Shown here: one piece after another, positions 1 to 10,807 of the stretch | How the letters are laid out: each line of letters opens with the position of its first letter | How positions within the stretch are numbered: the first letter of the stretch is position 1 | Assembly: GCA_036674765.1 (NCBI GenBank) | Contig: JARVKI010000094.1 | Location: 62,001 to 126,000, forward strand | Length of the DNA: 64,000 nt | From: Seiridium cupressi | Lineage: Eukaryota > Ascomycota > Sordariomycetes > Amphisphaeriales > Sporocadaceae | Direction of reading: 5' to 3' | The notes under the pieces: generated by a model | Told to the model about the DNA's origin: nothing | Databases searched by the model: none | The model's input: the letters and a program-made list of their open reading frames with translations, nothing else | Program-made: the position numbers and the translations under genes

Positions 1-640
1 GAGTCCATATCATCGGATCGGTCGCTGCGACTACTAAGGGATGAGTTACACGTGCCGGATGAGTGCTGCGATACTATCAAAAACGCCCATTCCTAGAATA
101 GCAATAACAGTGGCTTTGGCTTGTTTCGTCATTTCGACCATTTAAAGAATATTTATTGGTATCAAGGCATAGAACCACTCCCTTATAACCGTGAGGGCAC
201 CGAGTGAGTAGGCGGCATCAACGCAACATGCGCTCTGGTGGCCCTGTAGGATTGTGTAATCCCACTGTGCTTCTACTGGATAGCATTGGAATAGATTCCA
301 GACAAATAGCGTAATGTTCCACATTACGATAATGACGAGACTCCCACAAATTGTGTATTTATAGCGCGTTTTTGTCGTAACTCGCAATAAAAAGACTCCG
401 ATAAGAAGCCTGGTACATATCATATTTGATATGTATGTAATATGTAGTCGCTAGAGCTTGATATTTAAGCGTTTGAATTTCGTTATGTTGGCTAAGTGAC
501 TTGTTATGTCGCCTAATGCCATAATAAACTCCCAATAGGATGAATGCGCAGTTTGTCGAATAGTTGACCTGTTGAGTTTTAATAGCCAGACTTCGAGACT
601 TCTATGCGAGTAAGGCGTATGTATTTGGGCAACTAGCATG
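1..640 (-). pseudogene. Decayed rhodopsin-domain (PTH11-like) integral membrane protein, partial
   Basis: Fragments in one frame match the fungal rhodopsin-domain (PTH11-like) membrane family: a transmembrane helix ending in FLLRV, the WNLFQCYPVEAQWD block, a C-V-D-A-A segment, and a later TKQAKATVIAILGMG helix followed by SIAALIRH. The frame is interrupted by TAG at 453-451 and TAA at 144-142, both where the family usually has Trp, and by another stop near 48-46. The run of homology across the stops argues for one broken gene rather than short exons. TGG to TAG/TAA equals CpA to TpA on the other strand, the direction of RIP mutation. The gene is cut by the window edge. An intron covering one stop cannot be fully excluded. 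Confidence 0.6.
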
Positions 641-1050
641 ATTGCTTGGCGCTACCAACGCTAAAGCATATCCAGTCCCTGCAACCCAGGTGGACCCCAC
701 AGGATAGACGTGCACTCATCGACACCATAGCTAAGGTACCTTATATATCCAGCCAGTCTCGTTAAACATGGACGCAATTGGTTGATTGAGATCGATTGCA
801 AAGGGTCCACACCATGTATACTTGCTAGTTTGTGCAGGTCAGTTGCATAGCGATTATCCCCACGAGATGCAATCTCTCCTCGGTTGGGATCGGCATACGA
901 CATACAAGACCGATAAGCCTATCAGAGCCCCGGGGATTCCATGGCGCGTGACATCACCCATTCAATTGTTCGCGAAAGTGTGACACAGAATCCCCAAATC
1001 TCACCGCCGAACACAACACCGCATTTGCTTCTCCAGCACACAATGCCACC
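641..1050. other. Intergenic, nothing recognised
   Basis: Short open frames occur on both strands (for example 661-903 minus) but none resembles a known family. The right part is the promoter of the mitochondrial kinase gene. Confidence 0.5.
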
Positions 1051-2427
1051 ATGATAGCCCTCCAACGGCCGTTGGGGCGATTGATGCCCAAGGCCACACC
1101 AATTCGCCTTGCAGCTACCAAAACCGCTTCCATCTGCCGTTACTCTTCCGCATCGACCTCTATCCCAGCCTCGGACTTTTCCCCCTCGAACAAGAAGTGG
1201 TCGCAACCGCCGAGCACAGCAACTGTGACGGATGCTGATATCGCGAGCCTCAGCAACCAGCATCAGCACTCATTGAGCTTAGCAGACCTTGTCAAACATG
1301 GTCGGCCCCCTCTGGCCACGGCATCTCTGTTCTCGTCAGCCAACTTCACCCTAAGCCTCCTTCCGATTCGCCTCGCCCATCGCATCCAGGCCCTGCGCAG
1401 CCTACCCTTCATAGTAGTCTCCAATCCGAATATCAGCAGAATCTACAACAACTACCTGCACTCCTTATCCACGCTCTTGCCCTGGAAGCATCGAACCATT
1501 TCGAATCTCGAGGCCGAGATCCAGTTTACGTCGGTCCTTGCCGAGCTCGTGCACACACATCAGGATACCATCCCGATCTTGGCCAAGGGCTTTCTCGAGT
1601 GCCGCCGTTACATTTCTCCCACCGAGGTGACCCAGTTCCTCGATGAACATCTTCGTGCCCGTATCGGCACTCGATTGATCGCCGAACAGCATATCGCACT
1701 ACACTACTCCAGCGCCGCACATTTCGATCCCAGTGCTAGCCCAACACCCTGCCCCGAACATCCGAGCTTCATAGGAGTCATCGATACGGCCCTCTGTCCT
1801 GCCGAGGTTGTCAACTCCTGCGCCAACTGGGTTGCAGAGATATGCGAGTACAAGTACGGGGTGCGGCCGAAATGGGTATTGGACGGCGAGCCAGACACGG
1901 CCTTCGCCTATGTGCCGATGCATCTCGAGTACATCTTGACCGAGTTGCTCAAGAATGCTTTCCGTGCCACGATTGAGGGCGGTAACAACAAGGAACCCGT
2001 AGTCATCACCATTGCCCCCGAACCGCCGGATGCTGGACCCCCCCAGGTGAAGCTTGACCCGCCGGCTGAGAACAAGGGGGCATTCCGCAGCGAGTTCATC
2101 AAACCGCTTGATGACAATGCGCCCGGCGTCACCATTCGCATACGGGATCGTGGTGGTGGCATATCGCCAGAAGTTCTGCCAAATGTATGGAGCTACAGCT
2201 TTACCACGTTCTCCGACGACGATGTCCCTGCTGGAGCTGATGGCGACGCTCTTAGTGTCATCTCCAACGCCAATAGTGGCGGAAGCTCCATTGCAGGGCT
2301 GGGTTATGGGTTGCCGCTGAGCAGGGCCTATGCCGAATACTTTGGTGGAGGAATTGCTGTGCAAAGCCTTTACGGATGGGGTACTGATGTTTATCTGCGA
2401 CTAAAAGGCGTGGGAAAGATAGAATGA
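1051..2427 (+). CDS. Mitochondrial pyruvate / branched-chain 2-oxoacid dehydrogenase kinase (PDK/BCKDK family)
   Basis: A single 458-residue exon. The first ~35 residues are rich in Arg, Lys, Ser and Ala without acidic residues, as in a mitochondrial presequence. Residues ~75-240 form the helical PDK/BCKDK domain, and ~280-455 the GHKL ATPase domain: N-box with Glu298 and Asn302, G1 box DRGGGI with Asp366, and G2 box GLGYGLP from Gly416. In this family the kinase phosphorylates a serine of the E1 alpha subunit in the matrix and so switches off the dehydrogenase complex. Low-complexity stretches near 335-360 and 390-410 lengthen the ATPase domain. Whether the substrate is pyruvate or branched-chain dehydrogenase cannot be told from this sequence. 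It converges with the downstream reductase gene. Confidence 0.88.
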   Translation: MIALQRPLGRLMPKATPIRLAATKTASICRYSSASTSIPASDFSPSNKKWSQPPSTATVTDADIASLSNQHQHSLSLADLVKHGRPPLATASLFSSANFTLSLLPIRLAHRIQALRSLPFIVVSNPNISRIYNNYLHSLSTLLPWKHRTISNLEAEIQFTSVLAELVHTHQDTIPILAKGFLECRRYISPTEVTQFLDEHLRARIGTRLIAEQHIALHYSSAAHFDPSASPTPCPEHPSFIGVIDTALCPAEVVNSCANWVAEICEYKYGVRPKWVLDGEPDTAFAYVPMHLEYILTELLKNAFRATIEGGNNKEPVVITIAPEPPDAGPPQVKLDPPAENKGAFRSEFIKPLDDNAPGVTIRIRDRGGGISPEVLPNVWSYSFTTFSDDDVPAGADGDALSVISNANSGGSSIAGLGYGLPLSRAYAEYFGGGIAVQSLYGWGTDVYLRLKGVGKIE

Positions 2428-2739
2428 TCTCAGGGGTGTTGGCCGGTGCATTCCCTTCAGCGTTGGGTTGTGTGCATCTTCTAGTACGCGCCGCTACTTT
2501 TTAGAGATCGGAGTCAGCATGGAGCCAGGTGTTGTGGCACCTTACCAGGGCACTGGGTCTGCTTCATTGGGTCATCTTGGAATCTATATTAGCTACATAA
2601 ATTAAGAAACCGATCAGAAAACATACGCCGGGTATTCTGATCAAGCTATGAACATGTCTGGCTCCGAGGAATCCCCCAGTGTTTACAACGAGCCACTGCC
2701 GACGATGGAACGAGCTCTACGATTTCCAACGCTTCCGCA
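2428..2739. other. Convergent 3' intergenic region
   Basis: This holds the 3' ends of two convergent genes. I see no further gene. Confidence 0.5.
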
Positions 2740-3751
2740 TTATTCTTCAATGTCTTCCTCGGCCTGCAGCGTGTGGGCAATACCTGCAGCGACCATGGCA
2801 CCCATCATAGTAGCGGTCGGTACTGCTTTTATAAGGGTCGCACAATCACCAGCCGCAAATACACCCGGCACATTGGTCTCGTTGAACGGCGGAACTATTT
2901 GCACATACCCCTGTGGCGCTAGCTCGAGTCCCAACTGTTCTGCGAACGGACTCGACTGTTTTGAATGAGGCGTATGCGCTACGAAGCCCTCCTTGTTCGC
3001 CGTTCCATCCTCCAGCGTGACGAGGACGCCCGCGCTGCCAGGTACAGCCGCGTCTTTTTCGAACTTGATGATCTTGCGGTTCTCGATGGTGAACTTCTTG
3101 GTCGACTTGAGCAAGACGCGTATCTCTGCGCCTAGTTCCGGCCTGCCGTTGGTGTATACGTTGATCGTGCGGGCTAGTCTGGATGCCATACGTGATATGG
3201 GCGGAGGGAACATGGTGTTTGCCATCGGGCCGACAGCCAGCACTCCAGCAGAGGCATGGCCGTGCGCTTCAAAACCGTGGCAGAAAAGGCAGTGGAATCT
3301 GTTGGTAATTAGCAAATGAACTATAGCAGAAGACTAATGCATCAGCTACTCACATCCCAGTGCCCCAAAGTTCCGTGAAGCCTGGGATATCTGGCATGAC
3401 GTCCTTGACACCACTCGCCAGCACGACCTTCTTTCCCACATACGTCTGGTTATCGACATCGACAGCCTCGAAATAGCCGCTTTCGAGTTTCTTGACCTGG
3501 GCTATCGTGACGTCCTTGAACTCGATCGTCTCATATCGTGCTAGGATGTCGGCCTTGGTCTTCTCTCGGAACTCAGAAGGGGGTCGGTGATCCCAGCCGG
3601 CGACATTGTGCATGTATTTTGCGTTCGCATTGCGGAACTGGAACGAATTGAAGACTATGGCCGTGTGTAGCTGGCGGGCGAGTGCGTTTGCGGTTGCTAG
3701 GCCTGCTGGGCCAGCACCGAGGATGAGGACGTCTACCAGTAAACGGCTCAT
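2740..3751 (-). CDS. FAD-dependent thioredoxin-reductase-like dithiol oxidase (GliT-like)
   Basis: Two exons, 3751-3354 and 3298-2740, with a GTGAGT...CAACAG intron, give 318 residues. An N-terminal GAGPAG dinucleotide motif (~11-16) is followed by a redox-active CLFC at Cys136/Cys139 within a CHGFE context, a second Rossmann stretch (~147-155) and the FAD motif GVFAAGDC near the C-terminus. The size and the Cys-x-x-Cys-His-Gly-x-Glu pattern fit fungal low-molecular-weight oxidases of the GliT type, which form or protect disulfides in metabolites, rather than large thioredoxin reductases. The start was chosen at 3751 because the Rossmann strand follows directly; the open frame runs 26 codons further upstream. 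There is no NRPS or ETP gene nearby, so a metabolite substrate is not indicated. A general thioredoxin reductase role remains possible. Confidence 0.85.
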
Positions 3752-4294
3752 TGTCGTTGTTTTTGATCGTGGATTTTGACTATGCTGTATTAATCTCCTT
3801 TCTGTCTGCTGTGACAATCTATTTTGCACGTTGAGTCGGAAAAGGGTGCTGATTTAAGGAACATCACTTTTGCATGCAAGCTGGATCTGTAAGTGTGCAG
3901 AGGGCCCCGAAAAGTCTCCATCCGGAGACGTCTTTAAAGCAGCGAAATGTTTCCATACCTGCCGTCCGCTATTCATTAACAGAATGCGTGAGAAATGGTA
4001 GCATGCGATTATTCCTATGTATGGATAAAAAAGTCTCAAGGAGGCTGAAGAATTCCAGGACCAGCGTTGAGAAGATCCAGCCATATCACCGTGTTATACT
4101 GCACTATGTCTCCACAATTCAAGAAATGATACAAGAGGCACTTCGTAGCCGCCATGTTATAGAACAACGTGGGATGATATTGGATAGTGCATGAGGACAT
4201 AGAGCTGGAGCAGCGCGATCGCGTTTGTTGTACCATGGATTGCCCATTATAGATCCGTTTTGTATCACCAATCACCCGATCTCTCGCATTACCA
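3752..4294. other. Intergenic, nothing recognised
   Basis: Contains the promoter of the reductase gene and the 3' end of the copper-protein gene. Short frames such as 3874-4194 plus have no recognisable features. Confidence 0.5.
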
Positions 4295-5188
4295 CTATCC
4301 AAGCAGATAGAAGAGCGGTATGAGCACCATAGTAATAACTCCAAGCTCGGATGGCCCAAAGACCACGCCGCTGGCAGCAGTGACTATTGCCGTGACGGTC
4401 TGGGTAGGTGCAACAGTCGAGTACGTTACGCCGGTCGTATTAGTTGCATTGGTTGAAGTGCGAGGCGGTCCATCTCCAGCGAAACTGATATCTGTGGAAT
4501 TGAAACAGTTGGTCTCGTTCACCTCGTGGGCAGCGTCGAGACCTTCCACGAACGTAATGTCAACACACTACTTCAGTCAATATCACTAACCTACTGTGAA
4601 CCCATATGGAATGTCTACTCACACTGTACATACCAGCGCCATGCATGGCAGCTTCAATGACCTGAATAGTTGCAAGGTCTCCAGGCTTGACGTCATATCC
4701 AGACGGGATTGGGATAAAGGGTTGACAAACAGTACCCGGATAAGGATTGTTCGAAGGGCCGATGATCTCAAAGGGTGGCAGCAGCGGGACCGAGTAGTTC
4801 GTAGGAATAGCACCAAACCCGACATTGATGTAGACGAGTGCATGTTCATGTCCCGTAAACCAGCCGGGCTGGAAGGCCACCGCGCCGCCGCTGACGGGCC
4901 ATTGAGTGCGGTTAGAGGTAGTTGGCATACCACCGCCTGCCATGTGAGAATGAAGCCTACAGACGAGTCCGGTGAAAACGAAGTCTACTTACAAGGATAA
5001 ATCCATTGCATTCCGTATGGATAGACCTCGCCAGTGCTTGAAATTCCCGTGCCGAGGCCGTTGGTATCCTCGACAGATCCGTTGACGATGAGGTTATTGC
5101 CCCTCCATCCTGGATAAGAAATGACTATATGGCAGCGCACAAGGGCCGAGAAAAGCCATGCCAATGTGTAATAGCAGGTATAAGCCAT
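4295..5188 (-). CDS. GPI-anchored BIM1-like (X325, LPMO-like) copper protein
   Basis: Exons 5188-4993, 4936-4623 and 4567-4295 join in frame to 260 residues. A signal peptide ends at ...ALVRC, which leaves a mature N-terminal His (residue 20) before IVISYPGWRGN, as required for an LPMO-like copper site. Family signatures follow: MQWIYPCGG, a GWFTGHEHALVYINVG block, NNPYPGTVC and ATIQVIEAAMHGAGMYSCVDITF. The last exon ends in a Ser/Thr-rich linker and a hydrophobic tail consistent with a GPI anchor. In the best studied member (Bim1 of Cryptococcus) the protein serves copper uptake at the cell surface; polysaccharide oxidation is not expected. Both introns restore conserved Cys residues at their junctions, supporting the model. 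Confident as family, inferred as function. Confidence 0.9.
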
Positions 5189-5558
5189 CTCGTTCGACTG
5201 ATTGGGATTCTGCTGTGGATTGAATCCTCAAGATTGTTGCTGACCCGTGAAATGCGGAGTGTTGCCTACGTGTATGATACAGGTTGGTAGGCACGAGTGT
5301 GGTGCGTGTGTTGCAGCCAATCAAGACGTTGCCGATGGGAAGGAATTTGGAGAAGTACATACATGTACAACCAGGGACAACCGGGCCGCACCAATAGGGA
5401 GGGACCATGGGGACAATGATTACATTCGTGCATATCTTCAGTCGCCGATGCTCGCTACTATCAAATGCTGAAAACAAAAATGGGTAAAAGCAGCTATGCG
5501 TACAGTGAGGTCGCATATATGTACGAATGATAAAGGGATATACCAAAGCAAAACCAAT
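5189..5558. other. Promoter region of the copper-protein gene
   Basis: Lies between the start of the copper protein and the 3' end of the muniscin gene, both on the minus strand. No gene is recognised. A minus-strand frame at 5546-5094 overlaps the first exon and shows no family features. Confidence 0.45.
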
Positions 5559-8451
5559 TTACACTCCCGACGAATGCGCTTCATACTTGCCACTGACGAA
5601 TCTCCTCACAGCAGGGACATCGACCCAACGTCCTTCTCCGTTATCACTTGCCCCCGCGTCGGCAAATGGATCATCGTCGCTGAGTTCAACTTCCTTGCCT
5701 TTGCTCTCTTCCAGCCTTGAAATGGTGATTCCGTCCGAGAGCTGGCCAGCTGGACTAAATTCCCAGCGTGCCTCCACCGTACCAGGCTTTGGCTCAACTC
5801 CTGCTTCGCCTATGATGCGACACACAATCTTGTGCCAGTCTTGGGAGGCATCCAGTGTGATGTCGCCGAGACGCCAGTACACCAGATGCTTGTCCTTCAA
5901 GTGAGTACCCGATGGTTTCGTCTGTACGCCCGACGCCTTTCCTTCATAGGTAGTAAGGAAGACCACATTGTGGAGGGTAATAGTACTGCTCAACTTGAAG
6001 GCGGGGTTGAGCTTGTATTGCAGCAACAGACCAAGCTTGTCTCCTTGTGGTTTCCACGCAGGATTCAGGAGAATTGGCACATGATCCGTGGGCGGTGATG
6101 TAGGCTCGACGTGTAGACGATAGGAGAACCCAACTGTGGCTTGATTTGGGCGGAGATGAGACAAGTCCAAGGTAAACTGATCCGGCTGGTCCGGTGTATG
6201 GTTCGCGACGAACATCCTGTTAGGCCCAATGACCTCTAGGGCGGAGAAGTTGTTGACGCGTATGGCTTGATGTGCTACAACAGAGTCAGTCATTGTAGAT
6301 ATACTAAAAGCTAGCGACCTACTTTGTGAGCCCGACGGATCTGTTGGGTTGAATGAGAAGGCGATCTCGCCATTGACCTTGACGGATGACATCTGACCGC
6401 CTTCAAAGGTAGCCGAGATCGTCTCCATGATAGACGAATTAAGACCAGGTTCGTGCATGTCGGGATGTTTGAAGTGTACAATGCTGTTCAGAGAGTTGGA
6501 GGAGCGTATGGACTGCGTGTCTGAAGTCCCAGCTACGCTGGCTTCCGAGGTGAGAGCCGCGACAGCGTTGGGCTTGGAGAAAGACGAGGGAAAGTTCAGT
6601 GCGGGTAAAGGGCTGCTCTCCGACACAGGCGCAGGGACATATATGGTGTTCCTAACATCCCTTCGACCACGCACCGTCCCAGCCCTGCGTGTTGGCATAC
6701 CCAGTGCTGACAAGCTGTTAGTAAAGTTGGACAGGGCTGCCTGTCTTTCTTCGGGATCTTCGTCGGCCACTGGCTCTTTCTGAATATTTAACTTGAACGC
6801 TGGCTCGCCCTCTTCTGAGATGGTGCCCGCCGCCTCTCTCTGGGCTGCAGAAATGGGATCATCCGAAGCAGCCGGTACACTGAAGCCCTCGGCATCCTTT
6901 TCGGGATCCTTCTGCGGCGGAGGCCCTGGCGGCGGTGGTACGTCGGCGATGTCGGAGGACAGCTTTGTACCTGTGCCATTGACATGAGTGGACGTCGGGT
7001 CCGTGGAGGACGTATCTATGGCGCCGTCACCTCCAAATCCATTTAGCCCTTCATGGCTGGACTTCTCCTGGGTCTCGGAGAGCCGCAGCCCCTCGTCCGG
7101 TGAGTTGGGACGCTCCGCTAGCGACGGAAGTTTGTTGTTCGACTCGGCCAAATTGCTGGAGGACGCTCTCGGCGAAACACCGTGACTGCTCTTCGTACCC
7201 CTTCCGAATGGACCTTTGGACGGAGACAGTTGGCCAAAGCCACCATGGATACTCTGGCGTCTTCTGCCCAGCATTGTCCCGATGCGGCTTCGCAACTTAT
7301 TCTCGCCCCCCTTTTCTTCCCTGTGGCCAGAATGGGAACTTCGGGCATCGTCGATCGCAACAGGAGAAGGGGCTGGCGGCGTCGCATTGATGCTTGGTGG
7401 TGGCGCCAGAGACGTATTTGCGCCGCCAATGCTAGACGACGTACGCGTGGTGGACAAAGGTGTTCGCGTCGGTACCTTGGCTTTCCCAGCTGTCGTCTTG
7501 GCCACGAAGGCCTGGATCTCATTGCCGGTATGGTAGTCCAAAAGACTGTTCAGCACAGATTCTGCCTCCGCTTGCTTCTGCTGCACCTGTTCTCCCTCGT
7601 AGGTGCCGTATTGCGTTAAAACGTCGCGAATCTGGTTCAATCGAGTCTCATCCAGGGCTTGGAGGGTTTCGAAAACGAAAGGCGCTTGCGACTCCCACTG
7701 GTTGGTGGCCGACTCCAGTCTCGAGGCAGCTTGGTCCATTTTTGCCGCGCTTGTTTTCCCAGCCTTCTTGTTGAGAGCTTCCGACTTCTTCTGGGCATCA
7801 TCGAGCTCCTTGGCCATATTGTGTAGGTTGCCTTGTATGGTCTGGATGTTCTGCATCTCTTTCTTCGTATGGAAGGTGCGCAGTGGCGTCTCGACATCTT
7901 TTTCTATCTTGGTCGCGAAGAGGTGGTGTGACATGGCGATGCCCTCGGACGACTGGACAATCTTGTCCCATTGTATCTGAAAAGTGCTGTCAAAAAGTCC
8001 ACGTTAGCTCGACAATGTTTGTTGTAGCTAATGCAGAGCCGTTGCATAGCATAGGAACGACATACCCAAGCTCCGACTGCGCATTGGGGACCCGGAACTG
8101 GGTCAGCTTCCTGAGACCTTGCACATACTGTTCCTCCACTCTGCGCCGTTCCTGTCAAGTCGCAGTCAGCTACCGGCGCAGGCCTGGCATCCTACATTCG
8201 TCGCGGGCAGTCGCATACCTGGAGCCAGTCGGCGATTTCGACGTTGAGCTTGGAGATGCGCTTCACCCGGTCGTTGAGGACTTGCACAGCCTGGAGCGGC
8301 TGGAGGTTCGCCTGGAATATGACGCACAAGTCAGCCGGGTACTTCACAACAACGCTCTCGTCGCAAGCAGCCTGCATCCTCTGGCTTTCCTCTCGCCTCG
8401 GTCAGCACTTACCAGCATCGACGGGTACTCCACTCGCATTGTATCATCCAT
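5559..8451 (-). CDS. syp1: Muniscin, F-BAR and mu-homology endocytic protein Syp1
   Basis: Five exons (8451-8413, 8311-8219, 8151-8066, 7986-6323, 6274-5559) join to 865 residues. The N-terminus (~10-260) is an F-BAR/EFC domain with the fungal motifs QAVQVLNDRVKRISKLNVEIADWL and a long helical coiled region. The middle (~260-580) is Pro/Ser-rich and disordered. The C-terminal ~280 residues form the mu-homology cargo-binding domain. In yeast, Syp1 arrives early at clathrin sites, bends membrane and binds Ede1 and cargo. The last intron (6322-6275) is 48 bases, a multiple of three without an in-frame stop, so retention would add 16 residues in the mu-homology domain. The first exon is only 13 codons, chosen because its GTAAGT donor joins to the conserved N-terminal motif. 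Confidence 0.9.
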
Positions 8452-9399
8452 TGCGACGGCGGAGAGAGCTCAGCGAGGGAATCGGTTCATTCATGCGGAT
8501 ACCATGGAGCGTGCGTGCAAATACTGAAGGACGGACAAATGTTTTGAAAACATAAGAAATACAGCTGAAAGAGGCATGAAACGAAGGCGCCGAGACTTTT
8601 CACATTGAGAGACACAGGACGGTCCGCGATGCCCTGGTCATGCGTCTGTAGCACAGTGTAAGCTGATGTATTTCTAACAATGGACTTGAAAAGTGACGGA
8701 ATTGAAGCTCTCTGTCTGTAACCTGCCGGCGCCGGTTAGTGGGCGTCTGTCTGGTGGGCCTGAGCAGAAGCAGCAGTACAATGTAGCATGGGCAGCAAAA
8801 TCCGGGGTGGATCCTACCATTGGGGGCTGGCGAGCCGGCTGACTGGCTGACCGGCTGGAGAGGCTGGAAAACTGGAAGCTGTCAGCTGCAGTGGCACGGT
8901 TCCTTTAGTGCACCTATCAGTGGCCGTTCCCGCTGTTGCCGGGAAACATTCCATGTTTCGCTGGGGCAGTTGCCGTCACTCGAAGCCCCCATTGTGCCAT
9001 CTGTCAAACTGTATACATGTAGCGACGAATTTGTGGTTGGTTAGGTACCTTCCATGAAATCGACTTTTGGGTTACGGCCATTCTGCAGCCAACAACACTT
9101 CTTGTCGCTGAGGCAATATCCACTGCCGCTTTGGCTGGTTCGCTGGACCTGGGATTCTCGTGGTTGGGCTGCCTCAAACCTTAACGTCGGCTTGTGTTGT
9201 GAAGTGCGAAGTCACAAGTTTGCGAGACATTCTTGCGGCTCTTTTTTTCCAACTTTCTAAAACGGCAACAGGACCGCAGCTGAGAAGTTCCACCAAGAAG
9301 CATTCCTACATCTATAGACTCCTATAGTTCCCAAACGCGCTTTCGGGCGCCTACCAGGAATCCTCGAATCTATATTCGTGCATCCCTGGTCTCTCCATC
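8452..9399. other. Divergent promoter region
   Basis: About 950 bases separate the starts of the muniscin gene (minus) and the kinase gene (plus). A short imperfect repeat of CCGGCTGACTGGCTGACCGG type lies near 8834-8862. No gene was recognised. Confidence 0.5.
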
Positions 9400-10807
9400 A
9401 TGACGCCCCAGGCTGGGTGGGCCAGTTCTCTGTCTGCATCTACGCGATATGAAAATATACAGCGCTTGTAAGTCGAGGTACTGGGGATACATTTCGACCG
9501 ATGGCGAGAGTCTAACGTTGCTTCTCAGGAAGGCCGCGGTAGAGCTAGCTGAACCTTCCAATGTTTGTGCGCAGAAGCTTGCCTTCACCATCGAGAACGA
9601 GGCTTATAAGACTTCTACCACTCTTGTAAGGTCCACCATTCATATGAAACTTATTGGTTTCTTCCTCGGCACCGGCGTCGGCGTCTCAGCTTCCACTACT
9701 CCCTCAAGCTGTCGCAATTGACTAGAATTCGTGGCCAGACATGTAACTGAATCCCGTGTAGGATGAATACAGTGCTGCATGTCAGTATGTGCCTCGCAAT
9801 GGAAAACACGTCACGTCTTCTCCAGAGCAAACGACGTGGAAGAGCTCGACTGTGCCAGACCCTGGCGTATCCATTGGGAAATACACCAATTGCCGTTTCA
9901 TTGCCAGTGGAGTAACCGCTGAGGTCTACGAGTCCGGAAGTCGAGCCTTGAAAGTCATTACAGAGACACGAAATTTGGAGCCACACAACCCAGCGCGGGA
10001 GGCCAAGATACTGGCATCTCTGAGAAAACCATGTATCCCCCTCCTGGAGACTTTTCGCGACCAAGAACAAAGGTTTGTCCTAGTTTTTCCATACATGCCG
10101 CTCAGCTTAGAGGCTCTCATCACGCATGGGTCCATCCCTTTGGCCCGCGTTCGGAATTATTTCATGGATCTTTTCGGAGCTTTGGAGTATATTCATGGCC
10201 AAGGCATCATCCACCGAGACATCAAACCGTCGGCACTCCTACTTGAATCCCCTGACGGTCCGGCATACCTCTCGGATTTTGGCACAGCCTGGCATCCCGC
10301 AATGTCTACCGCCTGGGAGCCTGAAGATCAAAAGATTTTGGACATTGGCACGGGTCCGTACCGTGCGCCTGAAGTTTTGTTTGGCGACAAGTCATATGGA
10401 ACATCTGTTGACATGTGGGCTGCTGGTGTCATGCTGGCGGAATGCTCCCAAGATCCTCCCCAACCTCTCTTTGAATCCCGACCAGTTCATGAAGACGGCA
10501 ATCAGCTTGGCTTGATACTGAGTATCTTCAAGACGATGGGCAGCCCAACACGAGAAAATTGGCCCGAAGCGGCGAGATTCAGAACTCCGCCATTCGAAAT
10601 GTACCGAAGTTTCGAGCAGCGCACCTGGGAGGATATACTGCCTGACATGAGACCTGAATTCCGGGATCTTGTGGCAAAGCTGGTCAGATACAATAGCAGT
10701 CGGGCATCTGCCATCGCGGTAATGGTCCTTCTAAGCTTGAACATTGGGTTTGGCTAAACTGAAAACAGACCTTGGAATGCCTCACCAACATCCACCTAGA
10801 TACATGA
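9400..10807 (+). CDS. CDK-activating-kinase-like Ser/Thr kinase (Csk1/Cak1 type)
   Basis: Exons 9400-9467, 9529-9625, 9762-10718 and 10769-10807 join in frame to 386 residues. The kinase domain includes a loop with GVTAEVYE, the ATP Lys in RALKVI, HRDIKP, DFGTAW, YRAPEVLFG and DMWAAGVMLAE. The overall pattern (short activation segment, CDK-like C-lobe) fits monomeric fungal Csk1/Cak1 kinases that phosphorylate the T-loop of CDKs. The ~55 residues before the domain come from two small exons whose phases fit exactly; the last exon adds 12 residues. In the catalytic loop the usual Asn after HRDxKPx is Ala (HRDIKPSA). Whether this is normal for the subfamily or a loss I cannot tell. Family assignment is by pattern only. 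Confidence 0.75.

Noticed and set aside
1699..2364. 221-codon minus-strand frame
   Set aside because: Antisense to the conserved kinase domain of the PDK-like gene.
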